64,000 nucleotides of DNA, taken from Stieleria bergensis. Its GTDB lineage: Bacteria > Planctomycetota > Planctomycetia > Pirellulales > Pirellulaceae. Position 1 is the stretch's first letter; each line of letters opens with the position of its first letter. Under the pieces are notes generated by a model, which ran no database searches, was not told the origin of the DNA, and was given only the letters and a program-made list of their open reading frames with translations. Shown piece by piece: positions 29,201 through 37,231 of the stretch. Made by a program: the position numbers and the translations under genes. The stretch covers positions 6,997,566-7,061,565 of the forward strand of contig CP036272.1 in NCBI GenBank assembly GCA_007745635.1, in the 5' to 3' direction.

Positions 29201-30171
29201 CGAAGCAGGGTCGCCGCGTCACTCTTGGCTTTTTCAGTGGCAATCTTTTGCGTCGCTTCGGTGACTTCTTTGGCGGCGTTGCCTAAACACTCGAACTCGG
29301 CATACAGTTTTTTGGTTTGACGGCGCAATGGAATCAGCATGCACACATAGCTGACGAAGCCCAGCACGGCGACAACCACAACACTGATCACCATCACCAT
29401 CCAAACCGACGGCGGTTGCAGGAGCCAAACGCCAGCGGCAACGGTGGTCGACAGGATCACAAAAATCAGCGGCAGCCAGAAGGAATCGACAATGCCCGCC
29501 ATCGAGTCCGATCGCAAATGCGATAACAGATCCTGGCAGCGATCCGCGAGCTCTCGCAAGCGTTTCAAGCCATCGTCGATTGTTTTCGGAACGGGCCCCC
29601 CAAACTCGGTCTTCGATGTCTCAATCGGTTCGACGACCGGCAACTGGTCCAGACGCCGCAATGAGATCTCACGGGCCTGTTGGATGTCTTCGCCAATCGG
29701 AGCCATCGCGGCTTTGATTTTGCCAAACTCTTGCTCGCGCGTCCGCGCTGGTTGATGCTTGACGGACTCATGTTTCTGGTTGGCCGTTGCACAGCGAACG
29801 CGATATTGCTGTTCGATCTCGGCAGTGCCATCGGCCAAACGCTTGCGGTACTTCGCAGCCAGGCGGCGAATGTCTTCGCGCACCTGTAGCATTGTCTCTT
29901 CATATTCCCAGAAGATCTTTTCCTCGGCCTGATCCCATTGGCCCAGGGTGCCACGGCGCTGCTGGCGACACTGCTCGGTGACTTGTCGTCGATGCTCTTG
30001 CTGCGTTTTTTCTTCGAGCTGCTTTTGAACGATGTGGCCGGAGACCATGTCCATCCGCTGCTGCTGGCAACGCTGAAACCGCGCCGCAAGAGACTCCATC
30101 AGCCAGCGTTGGCGCTGTGGCGAATGCAACCCAACAGGTGCAACACTGGAGTCTTTCATGATGGTACTCAT
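26209..30171 (-). CDS. FtsK/SpoIIIE-type ATPase, EccC-like architecture
   Basis: From ATG 30171 the protein has 1320 residues; a GTG at 30243 would add 24 unlikely residues. Residues 1-220 are strongly helical and charged, probably coiled-coil. Two membrane helices follow (about 231-250 and 255-282), then a second coiled-coil to about 430. The C-terminal half looks like three tandem P-loop modules: a degenerate one (about 525-730), a complete FtsK domain with Walker A GKTGSGKST (803-811), Walker B LVIDE (907-911) and STQSL, and a degenerate third (about 1090-1310, PPQARAGVLS and IVVVVDPLDRF). Two helices followed by three ATPase domains is the plan of type VII secretion EccC/EssC. The gene two steps upstream is ilvB, and a WXG100-like gene lies between. 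A DNA-translocation role cannot be excluded. Confidence 0.85.
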   Translation of the reverse strand: MSTIMKDSSVAPVGLHSPQRQRWLMESLAARFQRCQQQRMDMVSGHIVQKQLEEKTQQEHRRQVTEQCRQQRRGTLGQWDQAEEKIFWEYEETMLQVREDIRRLAAKYRKRLADGTAEIEQQYRVRCATANQKHESVKHQPARTREQEFGKIKAAMAPIGEDIQQAREISLRRLDQLPVVEPIETSKTEFGGPVPKTIDDGLKRLRELADRCQDLLSHLRSDSMAGIVDSFWLPLIFVILSTTVAAGVWLLQPPSVWMVMVISVVVVAVLGFVSYVCMLIPLRRQTKKLYAEFECLGNAAKEVTEATQKIATEKAKSDAATLLRERDQELAEAEKSKIHEIASLEKSLADQESREYESLSIKRDGLDEAFQESYQANNGIMLKLAEAVANEITSTLSATDVELRDQARDAEACRRTELARVTKRLRVGVENGFQRIERARKQTQLRFPDWEDVVQKGAQGSKQLDYLPLGTLQIDKYLNRLVSPALLNASSESEGDDDQVADAQRQSSTVPGMFQDDEMPHSLPIAMHRRLHSGMVVTAAPQQWDAALAMVHQMLWRSLSGAAGGRTNLTLIDPIGRGQHFTSFMALADHDAALVGHRVWTTESQIESRLGEIAQHAEDVLQSSLRERFQRVEDYNILAGSMAEPYQVIAAVGMPEGLTRGGYKHLKALIESGQRCGVFVVLLCKDNEPWVSEMPLPVDDRLLQFNVNADGDWTLQVDGLEDLPFDPAPNVPLALRDQLVQQIGDAANAAARVEVPLHSLLQQPGGDGSTDHGIQVVIGSQGGQRKLAMQLGEGVKQHVLIAGKTGSGKSTLLHSVISSAAHDYTPDQLQFYLLDFKKGVEFKVYADGQLPHARVIGIESVREFGRSVLQRLDAELQHRGELFRQYSTQELAHYRKVSGHSLPRIMLVIDEFQELFIRDDRVAADCAMLLDRLVRQGRSFGVHVVLSTQSLAGAFSLPRATLGQMAVRVALQCGESDAALILSDDNTAARLLSRPGEAIYNDASGLIEGNQPFQVAWLDHDDHVAMLQSIADRDQEFAKDLPPPVVFQGNRPCNWSAELAQAVVDAPNEEADSLSGLLGEAVEIGPPVSVTFTRNAGRNAILIAPPQARAGVLSATLAGMMKENPATELYYFDGNRSSDQLSMESWFEEAGIKAQVVKPRDAVQQMGELVQIVKERGDEAENVDPIVVVVDPLDRFRDLRNEDSFEFSLDAPAGLSGGQALRELLKDGPPAHVYCLLVCGGLETMSRWLSRQSQHDCELRIVGRMNASDSSLLLDSPVATELSDATMLLYDEPAGTVNKFRQTNLPEASLVRNWLKKSTK

Positions 30172-30375
30172 TAAACATTGCTGTGATGCTGCGCGCTGGC
30201 TCCGGACAACCCATGGAACCACACACTGGGAGCTCAAACCCACTCAGGATCAGCAGAAGAGAAGCGAACCGAAAAGGATGAAAAAGAGCAACCCTCGGCG
30301 CAGCAGCAATGCGTCATCGTGCTGCCGACGGCCACCGCAGCTAGTATAACTAATAACGAGCAGGGTGATCAGCAA

Positions 30376-30642
30376 TCAAAAGATTTGTCGGCGGCTCGTC
30401 TCTTCATCTGACAATTCCCGCTGAGCCTTGGCGATCTCAGTGGCAAAGTGATTGAGATTGGCGGCGAGACGACTAAGGCTGGGAGCGACGCCTGAGAGAT
30501 GAGCCGTCTCGAACTGACGGCTCCGATCGTCTTGCCAATGCTGCTTGGTGCCTTGCCACTGACGCGCAAAATCCTGGAACTCGCGCGCCAGACGCTGTTG
30601 AGCGTCTCGTAGGACGGCGACATTCAGTGGCTCCAACGGCAT
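30376..30642 (-). CDS. WXG100-like small helical protein
   Basis: The 88-residue protein has no signal peptide and reads as two long helices with a turn near 30-38. The turn contains W29-Q-G31 and, seven residues on, W36-Q-D38. Counted from Trp36, Asp38, Arg40 and Phe44 match the W-x-G-x-A-x-x-x-F spacing of ESAT-6/WXG100 proteins, with Asp in place of Gly. The size is also right (about 100). Its ATG lies 5 bp after the ilvB stop, and the EccC-like ATPase gene starts 204 bp downstream. I infer a substrate or partner of that ATPase. A generic coiled-coil protein is the alternative. Confidence 0.6.
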   Translation of the reverse strand: MPLEPLNVAVLRDAQQRLAREFQDFARQWQGTKQHWQDDRSRQFETAHLSGVAPSLSRLAANLNHFATEIAKAQRELSDEETSRRQIF

Positions 30643-30647
30643 TGATC

Positions 30648-32426
30648 TTATTCCAAAATCATGTCATCAACCGTATGACCACCCGGGATCATCGGCAAGA
30701 CGTGCTCTTGATAAGGCACTTCAACATCCAACACATAAGGACCTTTGTGCTCAATCATTTCACGGATGGCACCTTCTAGGTCACCCTTCTTGCGAACCGT
30801 TGATGCACCGCAACCATAACCCTTGGCGATCTGCACAAAGTTAGGGTAGCGATCATCCGCGTACGCAAAACGCTCGGCCTGACTGTTGCCCTTGGCTTCG
30901 TTGTGGCTGATTGGCCCCAGGTACGTGTGGGCGCGATTGCGATCCATGAAACGATCTTCCCACTGAACCACCATCCCAAGGTGCTGGTTGTTCAACAGGA
31001 ATACCTTCACGGGCAACTCTTCGCAGAAACAGGTCGCGAGCTCCTGCACATTCATCTGGAAGCTTCCGTCACCGTCGATGTCGATGACCAACGCACCTGG
31101 CAAAGCAGCTTGGATCCCCATCGCTGCTGGCAAACCAAAGCCCATCGTGCCCAAGCCACTGCTGGAGTGCCAAGTCCGTGGACGACGGAACTTGAAGAAC
31201 TGGGCCGTCCACATCTGGTGCTGGCCAACGCCAACGGTGATTTGTGGATCCATTTCAGCAGTGATGTCGCTAAGCGTCTTAATCGCGTGTTGCTGCAGGA
31301 TGCCATCAAACCCATTGTCGTAAGTCAATGGATACTTTGTTTTCAATTCCGCACAGTGCTTCCGCCACGGATCGATGCCAGTCTTAGTCACGGTCTTGTT
31401 CAGTTCCGATAAGACCTGCTTGACGTCGCCGCGAACCGGGATGTGAGCTTCCTTGTTCTTGTTCAGCTCCGATGCATCAATGTCCACGTGGATGATCTTG
31501 GCATCTTTGGCGAAGGCTTCCACCTTGCCTGTGACGCGGTCATCGAAACGGACGCCCAAACCGATCAACAAATCGCAATCGCGAACGGCATAGTTGGCAT
31601 ACGCTGCACCGTGCATGCCCAACCAATCCAACGAGAACTCGTTTTCGGGTGGCACTGCACCGATACCCATCAGCGTTGTCACGGTGGGAATACCGGTGTT
31701 ACTGATGAACTCGCGAAGCTCTTCGCTGGCGTTGCCAAGAACGATCCCGCCACCAGCGTAAATCACAGGGCGACGGGCCAGCTTGATGGCAGCGGTGATC
31801 TGACGAATGGTCTCGGCGGGTACAGCCGGTGGAGCTGCTTCATAGCCGGGCAAGTCCATCGGTGGATCCAAGGGAACTTCGGCAACGTCACTCAGCTGCA
31901 CGTCTTTTGGCAAGTCAACCAAAACAGGGCCAGGACGACCACTGCTGGCGATGTGGAAAGCTTCTTTCAAGACACGTGGCAGGTCTTCAATCTTTGTCAC
32001 CAAGTAATGGTGCTTGGTGATGCCACGACAAACTTCCACCATCGGTGTTTCTTGGAACGCGTCGGATCCGATCGCACGAGTCGGAACCTGCGCGGTGATC
32101 GCTACCATGGGGACGCTGTCGAGTTTGGCATCGGCAATCGCGGTCACCAAGTTGGTGGCGCCGGGACCACTGGTCGCCATCACGACGCCGACGCGGCCGG
32201 TCGCGCGAGAGTAGCCCTGTGCTGCAAACGCACCGCCCTGCTCGTGACGAGGTAAAATCGTTCGAATCGAGTCACCGTATCGAGTCAACGCTTGGTGCAT
32301 TGGCATACTGCAACCACCAGGATAGGCAAACAAGACATCGACACCGTGATCTACCAAAGATTGGACAACAATGTCGGCTCCGGTCATCATGCGGTGGTCA
32401 GTTTTTGCAGCTTCAGCAGTACTCAT
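30648..32426 (-). CDS. ilvB: Acetolactate synthase large subunit
   Basis: The 592-residue protein catalyses the thiamine-diphosphate-dependent first step of branched-chain amino-acid synthesis (two pyruvate to acetolactate, or pyruvate plus 2-oxobutanoate). Glu62 ([19 protein letters not shown]) is the cofactor-activating glutamate. [19 protein letters not shown], the FAD-binding middle ([13 protein letters not shown]) and the ThDP/Mg block G452[13 protein letters not shown] complete the family pattern. No regulatory ilvN subunit lies next to it; the downstream gene is the WXG100-like one. The 355-bp leader contains two hairpins. Confidence 0.95.
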   Translation of the reverse strand: MSTAEAAKTDHRMMTGADIVVQSLVDHGVDVLFAYPGGCSMPMHQALTRYGDSIRTILPRHEQGGAFAAQGYSRATGRVGVVMATSGPGATNLVTAIADAKLDSVPMVAITAQVPTRAIGSDAFQETPMVEVCRGITKHHYLVTKIEDLPRVLKEAFHIASSGRPGPVLVDLPKDVQLSDVAEVPLDPPMDLPGYEAAPPAVPAETIRQITAAIKLARRPVIYAGGGIVLGNASEELREFISNTGIPTVTTLMGIGAVPPENEFSLDWLGMHGAAYANYAVRDCDLLIGLGVRFDDRVTGKVEAFAKDAKIIHVDIDASELNKNKEAHIPVRGDVKQVLSELNKTVTKTGIDPWRKHCAELKTKYPLTYDNGFDGILQQHAIKTLSDITAEMDPQITVGVGQHQMWTAQFFKFRRPRTWHSSSGLGTMGFGLPAAMGIQAALPGALVIDIDGDGSFQMNVQELATCFCEELPVKVFLLNNQHLGMVVQWEDRFMDRNRAHTYLGPISHNEAKGNSQAERFAYADDRYPNFVQIAKGYGCGASTVRKKGDLEGAIREMIEHKGPYVLDVEVPYQEHVLPMIPGGHTVDDMILE

Positions 32427-32781
32427 CGGTGAACAAAACGGGTAAGATGGAGGAAATGGCGCACCTGGCTAATCAGTTTTCGTCACCACTGAGTGACAAT
32501 CCGTCCCCAGCAAAGCTGGGAATCTGTAGCGACGCATTGATGGCCGGGGAAGTTCGCTCAAGCGAGTCGAACAGGGCAACCTACACGCTGAAAATCGCGT
32601 CAAAAAGACGACGGAACCGCATCAACCTAGGGCCGTTTTTGGGGCCTGCCGCAATTAGCGGAACGCCCTCAAACGATGGTCGGAAAAAAACTGCCATTTA
32701 CGCAGCAGCCAAACTTTCAGAACCTACTGCTAACGTAAGTGGGGGACGGTACTTAGGCAATGCGAAAATCGGCATCCAAAC
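32427..32781. other. 355-bp divergent intergenic region (ilvB / crcB)
   Basis: It must contain promoters for both divergent genes. The only clear structures are two small hairpins near the ilvB end. I looked for the fluoride (crcB) riboswitch consensus before crcB and did not find it. Confidence 0.45.
32482..32520 (-). promoter_or_regulatory. Two adjacent hairpins in the ilvB leader
   Basis: GTCAC/GTGAC arms (32482-32486 and 32493-32497) and CCCAGC/GCTGGG arms with an AAA loop (32506-32511 and 32515-32520) lie 56-95 bases before the ilvB start. If transcribed with ilvB, they form two consecutive stems. No branched-chain-rich leader peptide or T-run was seen, so classical attenuation is not supported. 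Confidence 0.3.
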
Positions 32782-33171
32782 GTGACTACTTGGTTGAATC
32801 TGCTGGCAATTGCAATGGGTGGGGCTATCGGTGCGCTCAGCCGGTACGGTATTACCGTAGCAGCCTCGATGGTTCCTGGCGGTTCGTCGCTCTGGGGAAC
32901 CACGATCGCAAACTTGCTCGGATGCATCCTCTTAGGCGTTGTCTCCGCCCTAAACCCAGGTGAAACGGCGGCTTCAGAGCGTTTAATGCTGGCGATCCGA
33001 GTTGGATTTCTAGGCTCACTGACTACTTTTTCCACCTTCACCGCTGAATCTGTCGGGCTGGCCAACGAGGGCCGCTGGGGGGGCAACGCACTGTACTTAT
33101 TAGCCAATTTAGTGATTGGTTGGATTGTGCTGTTCGTCGCAGCAGAAACGGTGAAAGGCTGGACCCAATGA
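32782..33171 (+). CDS. crcB: Fluoride channel CrcB/Fluc
   Basis: The 129-residue protein starts with GTG at 32782. It has four membrane helices and the family marks GALSRY (17-22), TTIANLLGC with Asn44, and GFLGSLTTFSTF (75-86), whose phenylalanines and serine/threonine line the fluoride pore. It works as a dual-topology homodimer that expels fluoride. Four bases separate it from the next gene, so the two are probably cotranscribed. No fluoride riboswitch was found upstream. Confidence 0.95.
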   Translation: MTTWLNLLAIAMGGAIGALSRYGITVAASMVPGGSSLWGTTIANLLGCILLGVVSALNPGETAASERLMLAIRVGFLGSLTTFSTFTAESVGLANEGRWGGNALYLLANLVIGWIVLFVAAETVKGWTQ

Positions 33172-33175
33172 AAAA

Positions 33176-36100
33176 ATGATCTGGATGATTTCCTTGCAAC
33201 GGACTGCAAACGCCTCTCATCGCCTGGCCGCGCCGACCGACCGTCGCTGTGATCGACCGGACGGTGCAAAACAGTGCTGTCGGAAACCGAGCAGCCAAGA
33301 GCTGATCCACCGAGTGCGAAATTCGCGCCTCAAAAGCTCCCCTGCGCATCACTCCGCTGCACCGGCGGTCGCACAGTTGTTGCTGATCCTCTTGGCCGCC
33401 TTACTGACCAGCTGGCAACAACCGGTCTTCTCGCAGGGCAACGATCCCTTCAGCCCAACGCTCTCGCCACTGCAGCGCTCCACGGTCCCAGGGCTGCGGC
33501 GAAGCATCCCGATGACGATCACTCGGGGCCTGGCATCGAACACCGCACCGTCATTTCTAACCACGCCGGCTTACTGCGACAGCGAAACGCTCCGACAGTC
33601 GGCAACCCTCCGCTCGGTGCGCTGTTTAGACGAGGCGACCTGGATTGCGGTCGGCGATCATGGCACGATCTTGATGTCTTATGATGGCGGCCGGCACTGG
33701 GACCTCGCAGACAGCCCGGTTGATTGCCGACTGAACGATGCCATTTGGCTCAATCGCAGAACGATCCTGGTGGTTGGTGGCGGCTATGAATCCCTCACTC
33801 AAATGGGACGGGGCGTCACTCTGGGCAGTCGCGACGGTGGCCAAAACTGGTCCCTCGTTGGCAATGCCATGACTCCGCCGCTGGACACCCTGGCGTGGGT
33901 TGATTCACCTGATGCTTTCGCTGGTGATCGTCAGCCGGGCGCGTCGGGAACCTTGCTGGCTGCCTGCAGCCCCGCGGAACAAGACCCACTCAGTGGCACG
34001 CCCTTGTTTCAGTGCTCGGGAACCGCAGGCCCATTAAGCACACTGGGTCAATGGCAACCCGTCACGGAACAATCGTTGCCCATGCAACACGGCGCCTTGC
34101 CCCGTTTTGTGCGCCCTGCGATGACACCGACCAGCATTCAGCGTTGGGTGACGCAATCAAGCCACACTGAAATGTCCGCTGCGGGACGAGCCTCAACGAC
34201 GTCGCCAAAGCCTATCATCCGAGCTTCTTGCCAAAGCGCCGAAGGAACATTGATTTGCGTGGGCGATCACGGTCAAGTCTGGCGCGCCAGTCACTCAGCT
34301 GAACCCCTTCAATGCGTGCGTCAACCAGACACGTCCACCGGGATTGTGGTCATTGCGGCGAACGCTCATTCGATTCCCTGGATGTTGTTGGGTCGCGAAG
34401 CCCTTGAAGCTCGCATTCGCGTCACTCTGCTTGTCGGTGTTCCCAAACCCCAAGCGACCAATGCAACAACAACGCTGGGAACAACAGCGCTGGGGAGCGC
34501 TGCCTTACCGGACGGGCTGGAACAAGCCGCGATGCAGATGGGCGTGACGAGCGTTCAAACCTTTCTCAATCATTCCGATCAGCACGAGCAATCGCTTTTT
34601 CGCTGGCTCGAGCTCATGCAACCGGCGATCCTTGCCGTCGATGGAAACCTCACATCCACCGTCCAACGTCAGATCAATCAGTTAGCCGCCCAACGACGGA
34701 GCTGTCAAAAAGTGGTCGTCTTTTCAAGTGGCCAGCGACGCGGTGCATTGCTGCATCAAATGACGATGTTGCCATCAAGCGGATTATTGGCCGGCGACTT
34801 TGCCGCTGACTGCCGAATGCTGACCGAACCGCTGACCAAGAGCAGTCCTCACGATCCGCAAGCCAACGGCCTTTCGCTGCAACTTCGCCACAGCGTCAGT
34901 GATGCAACCCTCCAAAGTGATTCCCTGGCCAACGGAGTCCGGCTGAGGCGAGGGCAGCGGTTACCGGATCGGCTGCACGCTGCCAGCGGTCGCCGGTTAC
35001 AGGTGTTACAAGCGAGGCTGAAGCAGCTCCCGCTGTTCACTCATTGGCTTCAGTCCACCGCCAACGCGGATGTCACGGTGGAACAAGAAAAACAGCTGCG
35101 ACTGATGCTGGACCAAACCGATCGCGACGACCGCTTCCGGATCATTTACCAGCTCGCCAGTGCGTCCTTAGGCCAGCCGAGTCATCTCGCCATCCTAAAA
35201 GAGATCGCTCGCCGCTTCCCCGAATCATCCGCTGGACGCGCGTCTCAATTGCATGTGGCGGTTCGTCAGACCAGCGTCGAATGGCAAGCGACTGCCTTTG
35301 AGCATGATGTCAAAGCCTCCACTGACAGCAACGCAGCAAACGCCACGCCAAGTTCGAGAATCGCCGCGAACGGCGACACCGGGTTGCCCATTCAGCAAGC
35401 CAGTGCTCAAGAGTTTCAAGAACTTACCCCTTCTGCTCAGGGACACACGTTTTCTCTGTCACCCTTTCAGCAGTCCCAGCACGCCATCGGCCGACAAGTT
35501 CCCTCAGGTCTGAACGGAGCACCCACAGGAAGAGTGCATCGTGTCGGACAAGGTGTCGTTCAAGCATCCGCCGAGTCCGTAAAACAAGCGAAAACAAGCA
35601 ACATCGCAAACGCTCCCCTCGTGCAACCGAGACCGGTGAATCAGCCGCAGATGCCTGAACTCAACACGCGAGCCGAACTGGATCTCTACTGGCAAACCCA
35701 TCCGGTCCGATTATTGGTCCAAGACGCGATTGAACGGTCGCTGAAAAGCAAAGCCCGCAACGCTGTCAACGCAGGCAATTCGCTTGCGAGGTATCGTTCT
35801 GGCGAGTATCAACAAATCGCCAAAGCTTCCGGCCCGTGGTCTCAGCTGCTGTCAACGAAACCCGCTGTCGCTGCACAGACTCCCGTGGCTTCCAAACAAT
35901 GGACGACTGCCGACTACACCCGGACTCCACCTCATTTGGACGGCAAGCTTCATGAATCCATGTGGCAACATTTTGATGCCGTCGCGGCGACCACCAAGGG
36001 CGCAACGCCCATTGAATTGGATCTGAGCTGGGACAGTCATTTTGTTTACCTTGCCGCACGCGTCCCCGCGTCACAGTTTCGCAGCGACTCGCAGTCGCCA

Positions 36101-36490
36101 CCAAACGATTCTCCCCAAGGCTTCCTTCGTGATGATCAGCTGGTCGGTTCTGATCGCTTGCAAATCAGCATTGATTGCGATGGTGACTTATTGACGGCCT
36201 TTGAACTAGCCATGACACGCAGCGGAAAATCGAATGACTCTTTGGACGGGTCTCCTCACTGGAATCCAACCTGGTACTTTGCCAGCGATGTTAGCAACGG
36301 CCTGGTCACCACTGAAATCGCTATCGAACGACAAGCCTTTCCGGCCGCCGCTTTGACTGGACAGCAATGGTTGGTTAACGCCGAAATCATTCCTGCGGGT
36401 CGAAAAACGGGACGCGACCTGTTGCCACGACCGACATCACGAATTCGGGCCGATTTTCGAGCGACCACCCGGATCGCCGTCGCCCCCTAG
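33176..36490 (+). CDS. Large secreted protein: Ycf48/BNR-like propeller start and CBM9-like end
   Basis: The frame from ATG 33176 gives 1104 residues. A GTG at 33314 would give a better signal peptide (ending PVFSQG) and is a credible start. Propeller-like strands with Asp-boxes appear at SYDGGRHWDL and SRDGGQNWSL, with repeated VGDHGTI/VGDHGQV blocks as in Ycf48-type photosystem-assembly factors. A globular segment follows (SIPWMLLGREALEARIRV, then SVQTFLNHSDQHEQ), which I do not recognise. A low-complexity Gln/Ala/Ser linker covers about 700-840. The final 190 residues (PPHLDGKLHESMWQHF, LSWDSHFVYLAARV, RLQISIDCDGDL) match the CBM9-like beta-sandwich. Function unknown; secreted and possibly carbohydrate-binding. 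Confidence 0.75.
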   Translation: MIWMISLQRTANASHRLAAPTDRRCDRPDGAKQCCRKPSSQELIHRVRNSRLKSSPAHHSAAPAVAQLLLILLAALLTSWQQPVFSQGNDPFSPTLSPLQRSTVPGLRRSIPMTITRGLASNTAPSFLTTPAYCDSETLRQSATLRSVRCLDEATWIAVGDHGTILMSYDGGRHWDLADSPVDCRLNDAIWLNRRTILVVGGGYESLTQMGRGVTLGSRDGGQNWSLVGNAMTPPLDTLAWVDSPDAFAGDRQPGASGTLLAACSPAEQDPLSGTPLFQCSGTAGPLSTLGQWQPVTEQSLPMQHGALPRFVRPAMTPTSIQRWVTQSSHTEMSAAGRASTTSPKPIIRASCQSAEGTLICVGDHGQVWRASHSAEPLQCVRQPDTSTGIVVIAANAHSIPWMLLGREALEARIRVTLLVGVPKPQATNATTTLGTTALGSAALPDGLEQAAMQMGVTSVQTFLNHSDQHEQSLFRWLELMQPAILAVDGNLTSTVQRQINQLAAQRRSCQKVVVFSSGQRRGALLHQMTMLPSSGLLAGDFAADCRMLTEPLTKSSPHDPQANGLSLQLRHSVSDATLQSDSLANGVRLRRGQRLPDRLHAASGRRLQVLQARLKQLPLFTHWLQSTANADVTVEQEKQLRLMLDQTDRDDRFRIIYQLASASLGQPSHLAILKEIARRFPESSAGRASQLHVAVRQTSVEWQATAFEHDVKASTDSNAANATPSSRIAANGDTGLPIQQASAQEFQELTPSAQGHTFSLSPFQQSQHAIGRQVPSGLNGAPTGRVHRVGQGVVQASAESVKQAKTSNIANAPLVQPRPVNQPQMPELNTRAELDLYWQTHPVRLLVQDAIERSLKSKARNAVNAGNSLARYRSGEYQQIAKASGPWSQLLSTKPAVAAQTPVASKQWTTADYTRTPPHLDGKLHESMWQHFDAVAATTKGATPIELDLSWDSHFVYLAARVPASQFRSDSQSPPNDSPQGFLRDDQLVGSDRLQISIDCDGDLLTAFELAMTRSGKSNDSLDGSPHWNPTWYFASDVSNGLVTTEIAIERQAFPAAALTGQQWLVNAEIIPAGRKTGRDLLPRPTSRIRADFRATTRIAVAP

Positions 36491-36499
36491 CTCGATTGC

Positions 36500-36589
36500 T
36501 TCTCTGGGCAATCGCGACTTCATCGAACCAGGGCTGGGTTCGATAGGGTGATTTCCGGGACATTGGTGCGTGCAAGCACGGCAACCTAC
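36500..36589 (+). repeat. Dispersed repeat, modules B then A (copy 1)
   Basis: Module B (36500-36540) begins TTCTCTGGGCAATCGCGA and continues TTCATCGAACC-GGGCT. Module A (36562-36589) contains GGTGCGTGCAAGCACGGCA. Both recur near 58481-58670, with B inverted. A further shared stretch, GTTCAAAGCAGTG, follows in both places (near 36645 and 58707). This is a non-coding multi-copy element. Confidence 0.8.
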
Positions 36590-36700
36590 GAACCTAAACA
36601 CGGTCCGGGGGGAAATGCGGGCTCTGCCCAAAGGCAACCCTGTTCAAAGCAGTGCAGCGAAGGACGCATCCGCCCTCGTTCTCGCCATGTCTGGGATGCC

Positions 36701-37195
36701 CTAGCCGGCGGGGGACTCTTGGTCAGGGATTGGCTGACGATCGACCGTTCGCCATGCGATCACCGTCACGACCAGGTAGACCAACGAGGCAATCCATTCG
36801 ACCGTGGTTAACTGATTGTAACGCCGATGACCGGTATCAAATTGATCTGGGTCAATGATGTCATTGTTGGCAACATCGATGACTGCGTCCAACTGAGCGT
36901 GAACGAGGAACAGACCTAGTAGCGACAGGGCCAAGATCGCGGTGACGATCAGCAAGACATTTCCAAACCTTGATGCCTGTTGTCGGACTTGCCAGCTGTT
37001 GAGGCCCATGAAACCCACTGTGACCACACCCAAGTCTTGCAACAAGACCGTCACCCGCTGAGTGATCAAGCCTCCATCCATTGGATCGCTCAGGACGTCA
37101 TGTGAAATGCGAACAACAAATCCGGTGTAGAACGTTAGCCCGCCCCAGAACAGGGCAAAGGAAAACAGCAACAGGACGCGACAGACCAAAATCAT
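36701..37195 (-). CDS. Four-helix membrane protein, PepSY-linked
   Basis: The 164-residue protein has four hydrophobic helices (about 4-28, 46-66, 77-98 and 131-150) and a polar loop after the third with DPDQFDTGHRRYNQ. Histidines occur in the first loop and after the third helix, but no complete cofactor motif is clear. The gene starts 36 bp after the PepSY gene, so it probably shares a transcript with it. It resembles DUF4149-like small membrane proteins only loosely. A role with its neighbour in membrane redox or metal handling is inference. Confidence 0.75.
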   Translation of the reverse strand: MILVCRVLLLFSFALFWGGLTFYTGFVVRISHDVLSDPMDGGLITQRVTVLLQDLGVVTVGFMGLNSWQVRQQASRFGNVLLIVTAILALSLLGLFLVHAQLDAVIDVANNDIIDPDQFDTGHRRYNQLTTVEWIASLVYLVVTVIAWRTVDRQPIPDQESPAG

Positions 37196-37231
37196 AACGA
37201 TCGAACCTCAAGCAATGAACAGCAACGCGGA

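Noticed and set aside
30343-30348. TATACT -10 box before the FtsK-like gene on the minus strand
   Set aside because: The best -35 candidate at suitable spacing is weak, so I did not list it as a promoter.
32427-32781. Fluoride riboswitch before crcB
   Set aside because: I looked for the crcB-motif consensus blocks (GGNGAUGG, UAACCG, CUGAUGAUGCCUAC) and found no ordered match.
36530-36560. GGTTCGA-like tRNA T-arm
   Set aside because: It is part of repeat module B; no acceptor stem or anticodon arm fits around it.
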